A stretch of 23,848 nt of DNA, taken from the NCBI GenBank assembly GCA_945903675.1, contig CAMDOP010000016.1:1-23848 (forward strand), written 5' to 3'. The stretch comes from Crenothrix polyspora (GTDB taxonomy: Bacteria > Pseudomonadota > Gammaproteobacteria > Methylococcales > Methylomonadaceae). Position 1 is the first letter of the stretch. Every line of letters starts with the position of its first letter. Below are positions 15,443 to 22,727 of this stretch, piece after piece. The notes beneath the pieces were generated by a model. It was not told where the DNA came from. It saw nothing but the letters and a program-made list of their open reading frames with translations, and searched no databases. Both the position numbers and the translations under genes were made by a program.

Positions 15443-15540
15443 AAAATGGGGGTTTATTATTGCGTCTTACCTTGGCTTTAAAACAGCTAAAGCTGTTTTA
15501 CTCCAAATGCTCTGAATCAACTAACAACGGCAACAACCCA

Positions 15541-16191
15541 ATGACACTAAAACATGAACTTTTCAGCTTAAGCGCTTGCCTTGCTATGATAATATTTTAT
15601 TACCTGTATTTATGGCAACGCACCCTACGCGCACCTGATTCTTGCGCGCATAGCTTTAATGCAAAAATACGGCAACGCTGGGTGCAGATGATTTTAGCTG
15701 ACAAAAACAACGGCTTGCTGGCCATACAAACCTTGCGTAATTCTGTAATGGCCGCCAACTTCATGGCCTCTACGGCGATCTTACTCATCATAGGCATCTT
15801 AACCAGCAGCGAGAAACTAAGCCAGTGGTTACTGCACACTGATTTATCCAGTTTTATCCCCGCTTATTCCAATGAGCTAGGTGCATTAAAGCTAGGTTTA
15901 TTAGTATTGGTTTTTTTTATCGCCTTTTACAGTTTCTCTATGGCCATACGCTTTTTTAATCATGCCGGCTATATGATAGGGCTTGCCGATAAGGAATTAA
16001 CCCAGCAAACCAACCTGTATTTACATAAGGCCGGTCGCTATTACACCTTAGGCACTCGCAGCTATTTTTTTAGTTTACCGATTTTCTTGTGGCTGTTCGG
16101 GCCTTATTTTCTAATGTTAGGCACTGTGCTATTAATTCTAGGCCTTGCTTTGCTAGATAATGTTTCTACCAACTTAAGGCAGGACAGTTAA
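15541..16191 (+). CDS. DUF599 family membrane protein
   Basis: 216 residues from ATG 15541. The stretch KIRQRWVQMILADKN, then LLAIQTLRNSVMAANF and ASTAILLIIGIL, is the hallmark of DUF599. Four hydrophobic segments at about 8-25, 70-90, 115-136 and 176-206 predict an inner-membrane protein. Function is unknown. The frame stays open upstream to a TTG at 15460, but that stretch is a palindromic repeat, so ATG 15541 before MTLKHELFSL is preferred; no clear ribosome site is seen. The final codons NLRQDS and stop lie in a CTTAAGGCAGGACAG block that recurs at a repeat element elsewhere in the window. Confidence 0.82.
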   Translation: MTLKHELFSLSACLAMIIFYYLYLWQRTLRAPDSCAHSFNAKIRQRWVQMILADKNNGLLAIQTLRNSVMAANFMASTAILLIIGILTSSEKLSQWLLHTDLSSFIPAYSNELGALKLGLLVLVFFIAFYSFSMAIRFFNHAGYMIGLADKELTQQTNLYLHKAGRYYTLGTRSYFFSLPIFLWLFGPYFLMLGTVLLILGLALLDNVSTNLRQDS

Positions 16192-16203
16192 GCTTTAAAG
16201 TTG

Positions 16204-16368
16204 GTTTTTAGATAGGGTTCTTTTAAACACAGACAAAGGGTTTAAGGTTTAAGGCTAAAGGCTAAAGGCGAAAAAAGATCAGGCCTAACATCTATCGCAT
16301 CTTAAATTACTGGTCTCCTAGGCTTTGCCCTTTGCCTTTTGCCTACGCTACAACTATCCCACTTTAAA
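16204..16368 (-). repeat. Dispersed inverted-repeat element, copy B (inverted)
   Basis: Five tandem heptamers (GGTTTAA twice, GGCTAAA twice, GGCGAAA once) at 16239-16273; 44-bp core on the minus strand at 16322-16279; right arm with CTTTGCC-type units to about 16343; then the outer end to CTTTAAA (16362-16368). The left flank from 16204 to 16240 matches the reverse complement of the right flank of copy C at 31 of 37 positions. The core matches copy C at 31 of 44, and all 13 differences are transitions. It fills much of the 410-base gap between the DUF599 gene and fimV. Confidence 0.8.
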
Positions 16369-16381
16369 TTTTTAGCCTACT

Positions 16382-16440
16382 AGTCATCGATCAGTCACTG
16401 CCTGAGGTCTAGCAGTCATCGCTAGGCATCTGGCAGTCAT
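16382..16440 (+). repeat. Four AGTCA boxes in helical phase
   Basis: AGTCA begins at 16382, 16393, 16414 and 16435: spacings 11, 21 and 21 bases, i.e. one or two helical turns, so all lie on one DNA face. The last three are preceded by C (CAGTCA). The bases between boxes are only partly conserved. The array lies about 265 bases upstream of the last fimV-side start and 170 before the predicted fimV -10. It could be a regulator binding array or a decayed tandem repeat. Confidence 0.4.
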
Positions 16441-16606
16441 AGTTGCAACATGGGCAGCATAATTTTCACAACCCACAAATTCTCGGCATCAATGTTGGTG
16501 AGGATGTCCCATATTTTGTGTAAGTGGGGTAAATGAATTTACAAAAAAAACGCTTTGAACAGCCGTTGTTAGCAAATAATTGTCCAATAAAATAGCGCTC
16601 TATGTT

Positions 16607-16612
16607 TATAAT
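16607..16612 (+). promoter_or_regulatory. Predicted -10 element for fimV
   Basis: A perfect TATAAT; transcription would start near 16619, giving about 85 bases of leader to the fimV ATG. No good -35 is found at 16-18 bases, so an activator or another factor may be needed. It lies downstream of an in-frame ATG at 16602, which argues against that earlier start. Confidence 0.35.
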
Positions 16613-16703
16613 GTTATATAGGTCATCAATCAACTGGTTTTCGTCTTGTAAGACCTTAGTTGCAGAGCAACCAACATTATTATCTCACTTTAAAGGTCAT
16701 CAT

Positions 16704-18191
16704 ATGCAAGGCCAACGCTTACTACAAAGCCTACTCATGGTTTCTATACTGACTCCTCCTGTGGCGTGGTCATATACTATGGCTGATATGGAAGTCAATT
16801 CAGCACTTAATCAAAAGTTTAATGCGGATATCCCTATACGTCTGGCCCCAAATGAAAAACCCCATGATATTAGTGTGCGCATGGCAGCACCTAGTCTGTT
16901 CGATCAACATAAAATAAATCGACATCCATTACTGGATAAAATTCAATTTAAGCGCATTGGAACGGCGATTCAAATAACGTCAAACAGCCCTATTAATGTG
17001 CCAACCTTAGAGTTTATACTTGAAATAAATAGCCGCAAAGGTTCTTCCTATCAGCACTACAAAATAAGTCTTAATAAAAACTCAGCCGTCAATAAAGCCG
17101 TGTCTCATGCTCTTGAATCCAGCAAGCAAAGTCCTGTTACTATTAATACTAGCCCTAAGCCTGTCGCGATTCCTTTAGCGACGGTAGCTGAGCGACTGAA
17201 CAAGGACAATACCTTTGGTCCGCTGCAAAAGGCCGATTCTTTAACAAAAATTGCCCAACATATCGCAAAATTACGCGGCATAAAAACCAAAGTCGTACAA
17301 ACTGCTTTGCGCGCTCATAATCCTAATGCTTTTTATAAAGGCGCCCATGGTGCCTTAATAGCCGGAGAGTTTTTAGTTATTCCTGACTTTAATGAACCTA
17401 AGCCAGTTGAGGTTGCTGCAATCGCGACTACACCAGTGGCAACAGTAGCAACTGCTACACCTACACCAATTACCACTGAATCGCCTACACCAACTAATGT
17501 CAAAGTTGAGCCTACTAATAATGCACCCGCAGCCATAGCACCTTTAGCCAATGATATTGCAGTGCAACAATTACTCGCTAGGGTTGATAGATTAGAGCAT
17601 CATGTCGAGCAAATACAAATAGAGTTAAGCGCCTTACAGGCTCAAAAACCTGCAATCCCGCCGACGCCTGTTGAGGCTCAAGTTACAGCACAAACCACAG
17701 TTGAAACAGCTACGCCCACTCCAGTAACTCCACCCATCACAGACGAAGCCACCAAAGAGCCCTTATTTAAATTAGCTGATCCTGGCTTATTAGTCTCTCT
17801 ATCATTAGGCCTTATTGCTATATTGGCTTGGATTACTTCGCGCGTAGTTAAAGCCAGAGACACTAAGAAAGCAATAACACCTAGTCCTAAAAAGGTCACT
17901 AAAGAAATTAAGAAAGCTAAAGCAACCAAAAAGACTAAAGAAATCAAAGAGCCTGAAGCAATTGAGACCTTTGATGATTTAGACACCGATTTACTGACGC
18001 CACAAAAAGCGACGAGTGCTGCATCGATTAGTACTATACCTATGGATGACAGTATGAATGTTGACGACTTAACAGAGGATGATTTTGAGTTTGATTTTTT
18101 AAAATCTCAAGCCAACACGGCTAAGGCGAAGAAACTAAAGCGCCCATCGTCACGCTATCCTGCTGACACGCCTGAAAATCTGGATAGTTAA
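16704..18191 (+). CDS. fimV: FimV-like polar/inner-membrane protein, short form
   Basis: 495 residues from ATG 16704, where AAAGG lies seven bases upstream. A Sec signal ends near PVAWS; the FimV N-terminal module follows (YTMADMEVNSALNQKFNADI, then IRLAPNE). A LysM-like segment is near residues 174-235 (LTKIAQHIAK, then HNPNAFYKGA). A Pro/Thr/Ala-rich linker follows, then a coiled coil at about 288-315, one transmembrane helix at about 360-382, and a Lys-rich then acidic cytoplasmic tail. In Pseudomonas FimV organises pole-localised machinery for twitching motility and binds peptidoglycan. The usual long C-terminal TPR region is absent; the protein stops in the acidic part. A terminator follows. 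Confidence 0.8.
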   Translation: MQGQRLLQSLLMVSILTPPVAWSYTMADMEVNSALNQKFNADIPIRLAPNEKPHDISVRMAAPSLFDQHKINRHPLLDKIQFKRIGTAIQITSNSPINVPTLEFILEINSRKGSSYQHYKISLNKNSAVNKAVSHALESSKQSPVTINTSPKPVAIPLATVAERLNKDNTFGPLQKADSLTKIAQHIAKLRGIKTKVVQTALRAHNPNAFYKGAHGALIAGEFLVIPDFNEPKPVEVAAIATTPVATVATATPTPITTESPTPTNVKVEPTNNAPAAIAPLANDIAVQQLLARVDRLEHHVEQIQIELSALQAQKPAIPPTPVEAQVTAQTTVETATPTPVTPPITDEATKEPLFKLADPGLLVSLSLGLIAILAWITSRVVKARDTKKAITPSPKKVTKEIKKAKATKKTKEIKEPEAIETFDDLDTDLLTPQKATSAASISTIPMDDSMNVDDLTEDDFEFDFLKSQANTAKAKKLKRPSSRYPADTPENLDS

Positions 18192-18300
18192 GGTACGGTT
18201 GATTACGAAGCTACAAATACCCATCTGCTCATCCTTTAGCGGCTAGAATACTTAAAGCTAGCTAAACAGCGGCAGATAAGCCGCGATAAAGCATTATGAT

Positions 18301-18334
18301 AAAGGCCGAGTGTATCAATAACTCGGCCTTTTTT
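18301..18334 (+). terminator. Rho-independent terminator after fimV
   Basis: AAGGCCGAG (18302-18310) pairs perfectly with CTCGGCCTT (18322-18330), loop 11 bases, followed by a run of T (18329-18334). It ends transcription from fimV about 140 bases after the stop and separates it from the SulP gene. Confidence 0.92.
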
Positions 18335-18398
18335 CGTTAAACATTAGCACCTAATGATATAGTGTTAGCCTAAAATGTAATGACTCTCTAGGACTATG

Positions 18399-19994
18399 AT
18401 GACTCAAGCTTCTGTTTCCACTCTGCCAAAAACGGGTTTAGCCGGCTTAAAAGAAAACTGGCGCTATGATTTACAGTCCGGTTTTCTGGTTTTTCTCATT
18501 GCACTACCTTTGTGCTTAGGCATTTCAGTAGCCTCTGGCTTTCCGCCTTCCGCAGGCATTATTACGGCGATTATCGGCGGCCTAGTGGTGTCGCATCTTA
18601 ATGGGTCTTATCTAACCATTAACGGTCCTGCCGCAGGTTTAATTGTCGTTGTTTTAACAGCCGTGCATAGCTTAGGTGCAGGTGATGCCAACGCAGGTTA
18701 TCGTTATACTCTGGCAGCTATTGTCGTAGCCAGTTTATTACAAGTGTTAATGGGATTTTTTAAACTAGGGCAATTAAGTTCATTTTTTCCTAGTTCAGTG
18801 GTCCATGGCATGTTAACAGCTATCGGCATTATAATCATAGCGACCCAAAGCCACGTTATGCTGGGCTCGACCCCAGAAGCTGGCAATATATTCTCTATCA
18901 TCACACAAATTCCTCATAGTCTTACAACCATGCACCTAGACGTGGTATTTATTAGTTTCTGTGCCTTATTAATACTCATTATTTGGCCGTTAATGAACAG
19001 CAAAATTCCTGCTGCAATTATTGTTGTGTTAGTCAGTATTATCTTTGCTTGGCATTTTAATCTGGATAACATAGCCACTGATCAAGATCCACACTTACTG
19101 GTAACTTTACCTGACCAGTTTATGTCTAGCTTTGCTTTTCCCGATTTTTCTAAAACACTTAGTTTAGATTTTTGGGTAGCTGTACTCAGTATCAGCTTAG
19201 TAGGCAGTATTGAAAGCTTGCTGACAACCACCGCTATCGACAAGCTTGACCCTTATCAACGCACTTCCGATGTTGATCGTGACTTAACCGCCATCGGTTT
19301 AGGTAACTTACTCGCTGGCTTATTCGGTGGTTTACCGATGATTGCTGAAATTGTACGTAGCTCAGCTAATATTGGTTACGGCGCTAGAAGCGCATGGTCA
19401 AACTTCTTTCATGGCTTGTTGTTATTTGTATTTGTAGTATTTTTTACTGGCTTCATACAGCGCATTCCTTTAGCAGCTTTAGCTGTATTATTGGTTTTTA
19501 TCGGTTATCGCTTAGCCTCACCGAGCACCTTTAGTCGAGTTAAAGAAATCGGCAATGAGCAGTTATTTGTTTTTATAATAACCATTATCAGTATCTTAGC
19601 CACCAACTTATTATTAGGCGTAATACTTGGCACGCTAACAAAACTATTCATAAGCTTGGCAAGAGGCGTCTGGCCTAGCAATCTATTCAAAATACATTTC
19701 ACTATTCATGCAGGCGAACAGGGTACGCAGCTTATTAAACTATCTGGTTCAGCTCTGTTTTCTAATGTGTTACCACTCAAGAAAGCTCTGTATCAGCTAG
19801 AACCTAGCCAGAAGATTATTATTGATACTAGCAACGCTTATTTGATAGACCACAGTGTTATGGTTTTTTTACAGCAATTTCAGCATCACTATGAATCTAA
19901 TGGTGGCCATTGCCAGATGCAAGGTGTTGCGATAACTACTTTTTCAGATCATGCTTTAGCAAGCCGATTGATGACCATAGATGATAGGCAATAG
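18399..19994 (+). CDS. SulP family inorganic anion transporter
   Basis: Inner-membrane transporter of about 531 residues, related to sulphate and bicarbonate carriers. The core opens with LQSGFLVFLIALPLCLGISVASG, the family signature split at residues 25-47, with GPAAGLIVVVLTA a little later. About 10-12 hydrophobic segments follow. A short C-terminal STAS domain (about 445-520) has IIIDTSNAYLIDHSVM. The substrate cannot be read from the sequence; in related organisms similar proteins are proposed to import bicarbonate or sulphate. ATG 18399 is chosen over ATG 18396 because AGGA lies five bases ahead of it. No carbonic anhydrase or sulphate gene is adjacent. Confidence 0.9.
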   Translation: MTQASVSTLPKTGLAGLKENWRYDLQSGFLVFLIALPLCLGISVASGFPPSAGIITAIIGGLVVSHLNGSYLTINGPAAGLIVVVLTAVHSLGAGDANAGYRYTLAAIVVASLLQVLMGFFKLGQLSSFFPSSVVHGMLTAIGIIIIATQSHVMLGSTPEAGNIFSIITQIPHSLTTMHLDVVFISFCALLILIIWPLMNSKIPAAIIVVLVSIIFAWHFNLDNIATDQDPHLLVTLPDQFMSSFAFPDFSKTLSLDFWVAVLSISLVGSIESLLTTTAIDKLDPYQRTSDVDRDLTAIGLGNLLAGLFGGLPMIAEIVRSSANIGYGARSAWSNFFHGLLLFVFVVFFTGFIQRIPLAALAVLLVFIGYRLASPSTFSRVKEIGNEQLFVFIITIISILATNLLLGVILGTLTKLFISLARGVWPSNLFKIHFTIHAGEQGTQLIKLSGSALFSNVLPLKKALYQLEPSQKIIIDTSNAYLIDHSVMVFLQQFQHHYESNGGHCQMQGVAITTFSDHALASRLMTIDDRQ

Positions 19995-20043
19995 ATCGTT
20001 TATTCTGCTAAAACATGACAGCCAAAAAATCACATGACAATTT

Positions 20044-20049
20044 TATAAT
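20044..20049 (+). promoter_or_regulatory. Possible -10 element for the carboxylesterase gene
   Basis: A perfect TATAAT lies 18 bases before the start codon, so a transcript would begin close to the AGGAG ribosome site. No matching -35 is seen. CATGACA occurs twice just upstream (20014-20020 and 20033-20039), a possible operator pair. Readthrough from the SulP gene 72 bases upstream is an alternative. Confidence 0.25.
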
Positions 20050-20066
20050 CTTGATAGGAGTCCATT

Positions 20067-20735
20067 ATGCAAAGTCAACTTAGCACCATTGAAATTCTCC
20101 CGACGGCAGCTCATCAGTATTCCATAATATGGCTGCATGGCTTAGGTGCAGATGGTCATGATTTTGAAAGAATAGCTGAAGAGTTGCACTTAAAAGCTGC
20201 GGCTAACATCCATTTTATTTTTCCTAATGCGCCTATTCAGGCAGTCACTATTAATGGTGGCTCAAAAATGCGTGCTTGGTATGATATTTTGGAAATGTCT
20301 TTAGAGCGCCAAGTTGATATAGAGGGCATTTATCAATCAGAATCTGGCATAAAACAGCTGATAGAACGAGAGATCAATAAAGGCATACGCCCCGAACATA
20401 TCTTACTGGCTGGTTTTTCTCAAGGCGGAGTGATTGCCTTGCATACGGGCTTAAGATATCCACATAAACTAGCGGGCATCATTGGGCTTTCTACCTATTT
20501 ACCCACGCTTAAACACTCAAGTGCAGAACATAGCCCAGAAAATGCGGCTATACCAATATTTATGGCCCACGGCATATTAGATACCATTGTTGAAATAGAA
20601 ACCGGTAAAGCCGTAGCCACAGAGCTTAAAAGTCTAGGATATCCACTACAATGGCATGACTATGTCATGGAACATTCTGTTTGTGCTGAAGAAATAGAAC
20701 ATCTATCGACGTTTATTAATGGACTATTTAAATAA
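20067..20735 (+). CDS. Carboxylesterase / phospholipase of the alpha/beta-hydrolase fold
   Basis: 222 residues with the features of small serine carboxylesterases: IIWLHGLGADGHDF forms the oxyanion region at 20-33, FPNAP follows, and the nucleophile elbow GFSQGG carries Ser118. The remaining triad is Asp172 (HGILDTIV) and His203 (MEHSVCAEEI). These enzymes hydrolyse short-chain esters and some acyl-protein or lysophospholipid bonds; the natural substrate is unknown. It is cytoplasmic, with no signal peptide. ATG 20067 has AGGAG six bases upstream. It follows the SulP gene by 72 bases on the same strand and may share its transcript. Confidence 0.93.
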   Translation: MQSQLSTIEILPTAAHQYSIIWLHGLGADGHDFERIAEELHLKAAANIHFIFPNAPIQAVTINGGSKMRAWYDILEMSLERQVDIEGIYQSESGIKQLIEREINKGIRPEHILLAGFSQGGVIALHTGLRYPHKLAGIIGLSTYLPTLKHSSAEHSPENAAIPIFMAHGILDTIVEIETGKAVATELKSLGYPLQWHDYVMEHSVCAEEIEHLSTFINGLFK

Positions 20736-20764
20736 CCGTTAACTTGCAGATTAAGGCTGACTAC

Positions 20765-20912
20765 TTAAAGCAGGACAGCTTCAGCGCAGACGAAAGGCTC
20801 AGGGCGAAAGATTAAACCTAGGAGGCTAGCAACTTAGGGCGTGACAGATACTAGGCTTAACCCTTCGCCTTTCGCCTTTTGTCTGCTCTTAAGAGAACCC
20901 TGTCTAAAAACG
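20765..20912 (+). repeat. Dispersed inverted-repeat element, copy C
   Basis: Outer end CTTAAAGCAGGACAG (20765-20779), left arm with AAAGGCTCAGGGCGAAAG, 44-bp core (20818-20861), right arm with CCTTTCG-type heptamers (20861-20880), then an outer end to 20912. The arms are reverse complements with interruptions. It lies between the convergent carboxylesterase and mltD genes. Shortly beyond it TTAAGTTGGTAG (20947-20958), a block also next to copy A, encodes the end of mltD. Confidence 0.8.
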
Positions 20913-20946
20913 TACGGTTAAGTTAAGTTATGCTAATCTGTACGTC

Positions 20947-22635
20947 TTAAGTTGGTAGTCCAGTTTGATTGCTATCCACCAACACTTTAAGTTTTAGACC
21001 TGGATGCAAACCTTTTACTAAATTACTCGCATTAGTTTTTTGCAAATCAGCCAGCGGCACATTAAACTTTTTGGCAATTTTTACTAACGTATCACTTTCA
21101 ACTACTTTGTAATTAATAAGGTGTAATGAAGGTGCTACGCTAGCAAACTGAGGAATAACACTTTTAATCGTTAATTTTTGACCTTGCGTTAAGGAGGCTT
21201 TTAAAGTGAAATTATTCCAGCCCGCCAATTCTTGTGGCGCTACAGCAAAATGCTTAGCAATAGTTTGGATGGTATCGCCTTTTTTAACGGCATAAACCTG
21301 AGCGCTGGCAGCCTTAGTCTTAATATTATTTGTATTTATATTAATCTTAGTGGCCGCAACGATAGCAACTGAAGTCATTTTCTCTTGCCCAGGTATCAAA
21401 AGCTTCATACCGACATGAATAGGCGTCTTGCCTAAGTGATTAGCCGAAACGAGCAATGTAGATTTGATCTGATTTTTAGTAGCAATAGACGCGATGTTAT
21501 CTCCTAATTTAACCGTATATTGGAGAGGCAATTTAGTGACTTCATTGTGCGCTTGAGTGAGTTTTTCTTGCACTCGATTATTTGCTACTCGCTCATTATC
21601 ATATTGCTTTAAATCAACACGCTCTGAAAAAGGCAATGTAGCTAAATTTTCTTTAAAAGCTTGTGCTTGATCTACAGGCACTAATAAACGATGTGGACCC
21701 TGAGGCGCGGTACTCGCTCGATTAAAACCCGGATTAAGCTTTAAAAACTTATGTAAAGGTGTGTTGGCAAGTTGTGCAGCCTTATGCAAGTCTAAAGGTG
21801 ACTTAATATCAACAACTTCAAAATAGGGTCTATTAGGAATATGTTGCAAATGAATTTTGTATTCATCTGCATTAGCAAATATCTTAGCGATAGCTAACAA
21901 GCGTGGCACATAGTCTTCGGTTTCTTCAGGTAGATCAAGTGACCAAAAATCAGTCGCTAAACTAAGGTCTTCATTCTTTTCTATAGATTTTTTGACTCGA
22001 CCTTGGCCACAATTATAGGAGGCCAATGCCAGCAACCAATCGCCATCAAAGTTATCTTTAAGCTGTTTTAAATAGATAGCAGCAGCTTTAGTTGAGGCAT
22101 AAACATCACGACGACCGTCATACCAATCATTTTGTTGTAGTCCAAACTCTTTACCAGTAGCTGGTACAAACTGCCAAAGACCTGAAGCATCTGCCTTTGA
22201 ATAAGCATTGGGTACAAAAGCACTTTCAACAACGGGTAATAAAGCCAACTCACCTGGAATATTATTCGCTTCAACTTCGTCAAGTATATAATGTAAATAG
22301 GGTTCTGCACGTTGTTGAAGTATAGCGAGTGACGCAGGATGCTCCAAATACCAAGTAACAGCACGATCAATACGGGGATGTTTAACATCAGGTAATGAGT
22401 ATAAAGACAGCAAACGCTCCCAAACGGTACCTTGATGCGTCGAAGCTGTTTTAAATTTATGCTTGCTTAATGCGTTAGAAGACTGATAATCATAGCCACT
22501 TTTTGCAGACTGCTTGCTAGCATCTGCTTGATCTAAACTTAATGGCTCTTTGGGTGCATTAGTACAGCCGGTAATAATTAACGATATCGATATTAATAAA
22601 AAGTTAATCGACCTGTTAAAATTAACACGTTTCAT
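20947..22635 (-). CDS. mltD: Membrane-bound lytic murein transglycosylase D
   Basis: Cuts peptidoglycan glycan strands, leaving anhydromuramic ends. It is a 562-residue lipoprotein with lipobox ITGC and Cys24. The lytic transglycosylase domain (about 110-250) has the catalytic Glu137 in LLPVVESAFVPNAYS, then ASGLWQFVPATG and LLALASYNCGQGRV. Three LysM peptidoglycan-binding repeats lie at about 372-417, 447-491 and 508-553. ATG 22635 has CAGG seven bases upstream; the earlier in-frame ATG 22683 lies inside the divergent promoter region and has no ribosome site. It is divergent from the yafS-like gene. The last codons lie in a block shared with the dispersed repeat. Confidence 0.95.
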   Translation of the reverse strand: MKRVNFNRSINFLLISISLIITGCTNAPKEPLSLDQADASKQSAKSGYDYQSSNALSKHKFKTASTHQGTVWERLLSLYSLPDVKHPRIDRAVTWYLEHPASLAILQQRAEPYLHYILDEVEANNIPGELALLPVVESAFVPNAYSKADASGLWQFVPATGKEFGLQQNDWYDGRRDVYASTKAAAIYLKQLKDNFDGDWLLALASYNCGQGRVKKSIEKNEDLSLATDFWSLDLPEETEDYVPRLLAIAKIFANADEYKIHLQHIPNRPYFEVVDIKSPLDLHKAAQLANTPLHKFLKLNPGFNRASTAPQGPHRLLVPVDQAQAFKENLATLPFSERVDLKQYDNERVANNRVQEKLTQAHNEVTKLPLQYTVKLGDNIASIATKNQIKSTLLVSANHLGKTPIHVGMKLLIPGQEKMTSVAIVAATKININTNNIKTKAASAQVYAVKKGDTIQTIAKHFAVAPQELAGWNNFTLKASLTQGQKLTIKSVIPQFASVAPSLHLINYKVVESDTLVKIAKKFNVPLADLQKTNASNLVKGLHPGLKLKVLVDSNQTGLPT

Positions 22636-22655
22636 GTGTAAGCCTGAGGGTTTAG

Positions 22656-22683
22656 TTGTCAACATTGGTCGTGATTGTATCAT
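22656..22683 (+). promoter_or_regulatory. Predicted promoter for the yafS-like gene
   Basis: TTGTCA (22656-22661), 16-base spacer, TATCAT (22678-22683), each five of six matches. The start near 22690 gives a 38-base leader. Its -10 overlaps the -10 of the opposing mltD promoter. Confidence 0.45.
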
Positions 22684-22703
22684 TTATTATCAATAATCGT
22701 TAA
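22674..22703 (-). promoter_or_regulatory. Predicted promoter for mltD
   Basis: On the minus strand TTAACG (22703-22698), 18-base spacer, TACAAT (22679-22674). The start near 22667 would give about 32 bases of leader to ATG 22635, in agreement with the chosen start. It interlocks with the promoter facing the other way. Confidence 0.4.
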
Positions 22704-22727
22704 CTTGACATCATAGGGAGTGTAGTA

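Larger units (their letters stand above)
15224..15506. repeat. 30-bp inverted-repeat pair bracketing a palindrome cluster
   Basis: The left copy at 15224-15253 and the right copy at 15477-15506 are reverse complements at 29 of 30 positions. Each is itself palindromic: AAAACAGCT, two bases, AGCTGTTTT. They enclose 223 bases that hold three further perfect palindromes and no gene. The layout resembles a non-autonomous element or an accumulation of repeat insertions. No transposase and no clear target duplication is seen. Confidence 0.7.

Noticed and set aside
15460..15540. N-terminal extension of the DUF599 protein from a TTG
   Set aside because: The extension would be encoded by the 30-bp inverted repeat and matches nothing in the family; ATG 15541 starts the conserved part.
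16239..16273. The tandem heptamers considered as a CRISPR array
   Set aside because: Units are 7 bp with no spacers and no cas genes; they are the arm of a dispersed repeat.
16501..16529. A stretch with TGTCCCATATTTTGTGTAAG resembling the ends of some IS256-family elements
   Set aside because: Only one possible end is present, no second inverted end or transposase was found nearby, and the likeness is from memory. It may be a solo relic but cannot be supported.
16602..16703. An ATG 34 codons upstream of the chosen fimV start
   Set aside because: It overlaps the predicted -10, the extra residues are not signal-peptide-like, and AAAGG fits ATG 16704.
17333..17986. Open frames opposite the fimV linker
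   Set aside because: They mirror the low-complexity Pro/Thr/Ala/Lys-rich codons of fimV and have no independent start signals.
22068..22388. A 106-codon open frame on the minus strand inside mltD
   Set aside because: It lies wholly within the conserved transglycosylase domain in another frame and has composition typical of a shadow frame.
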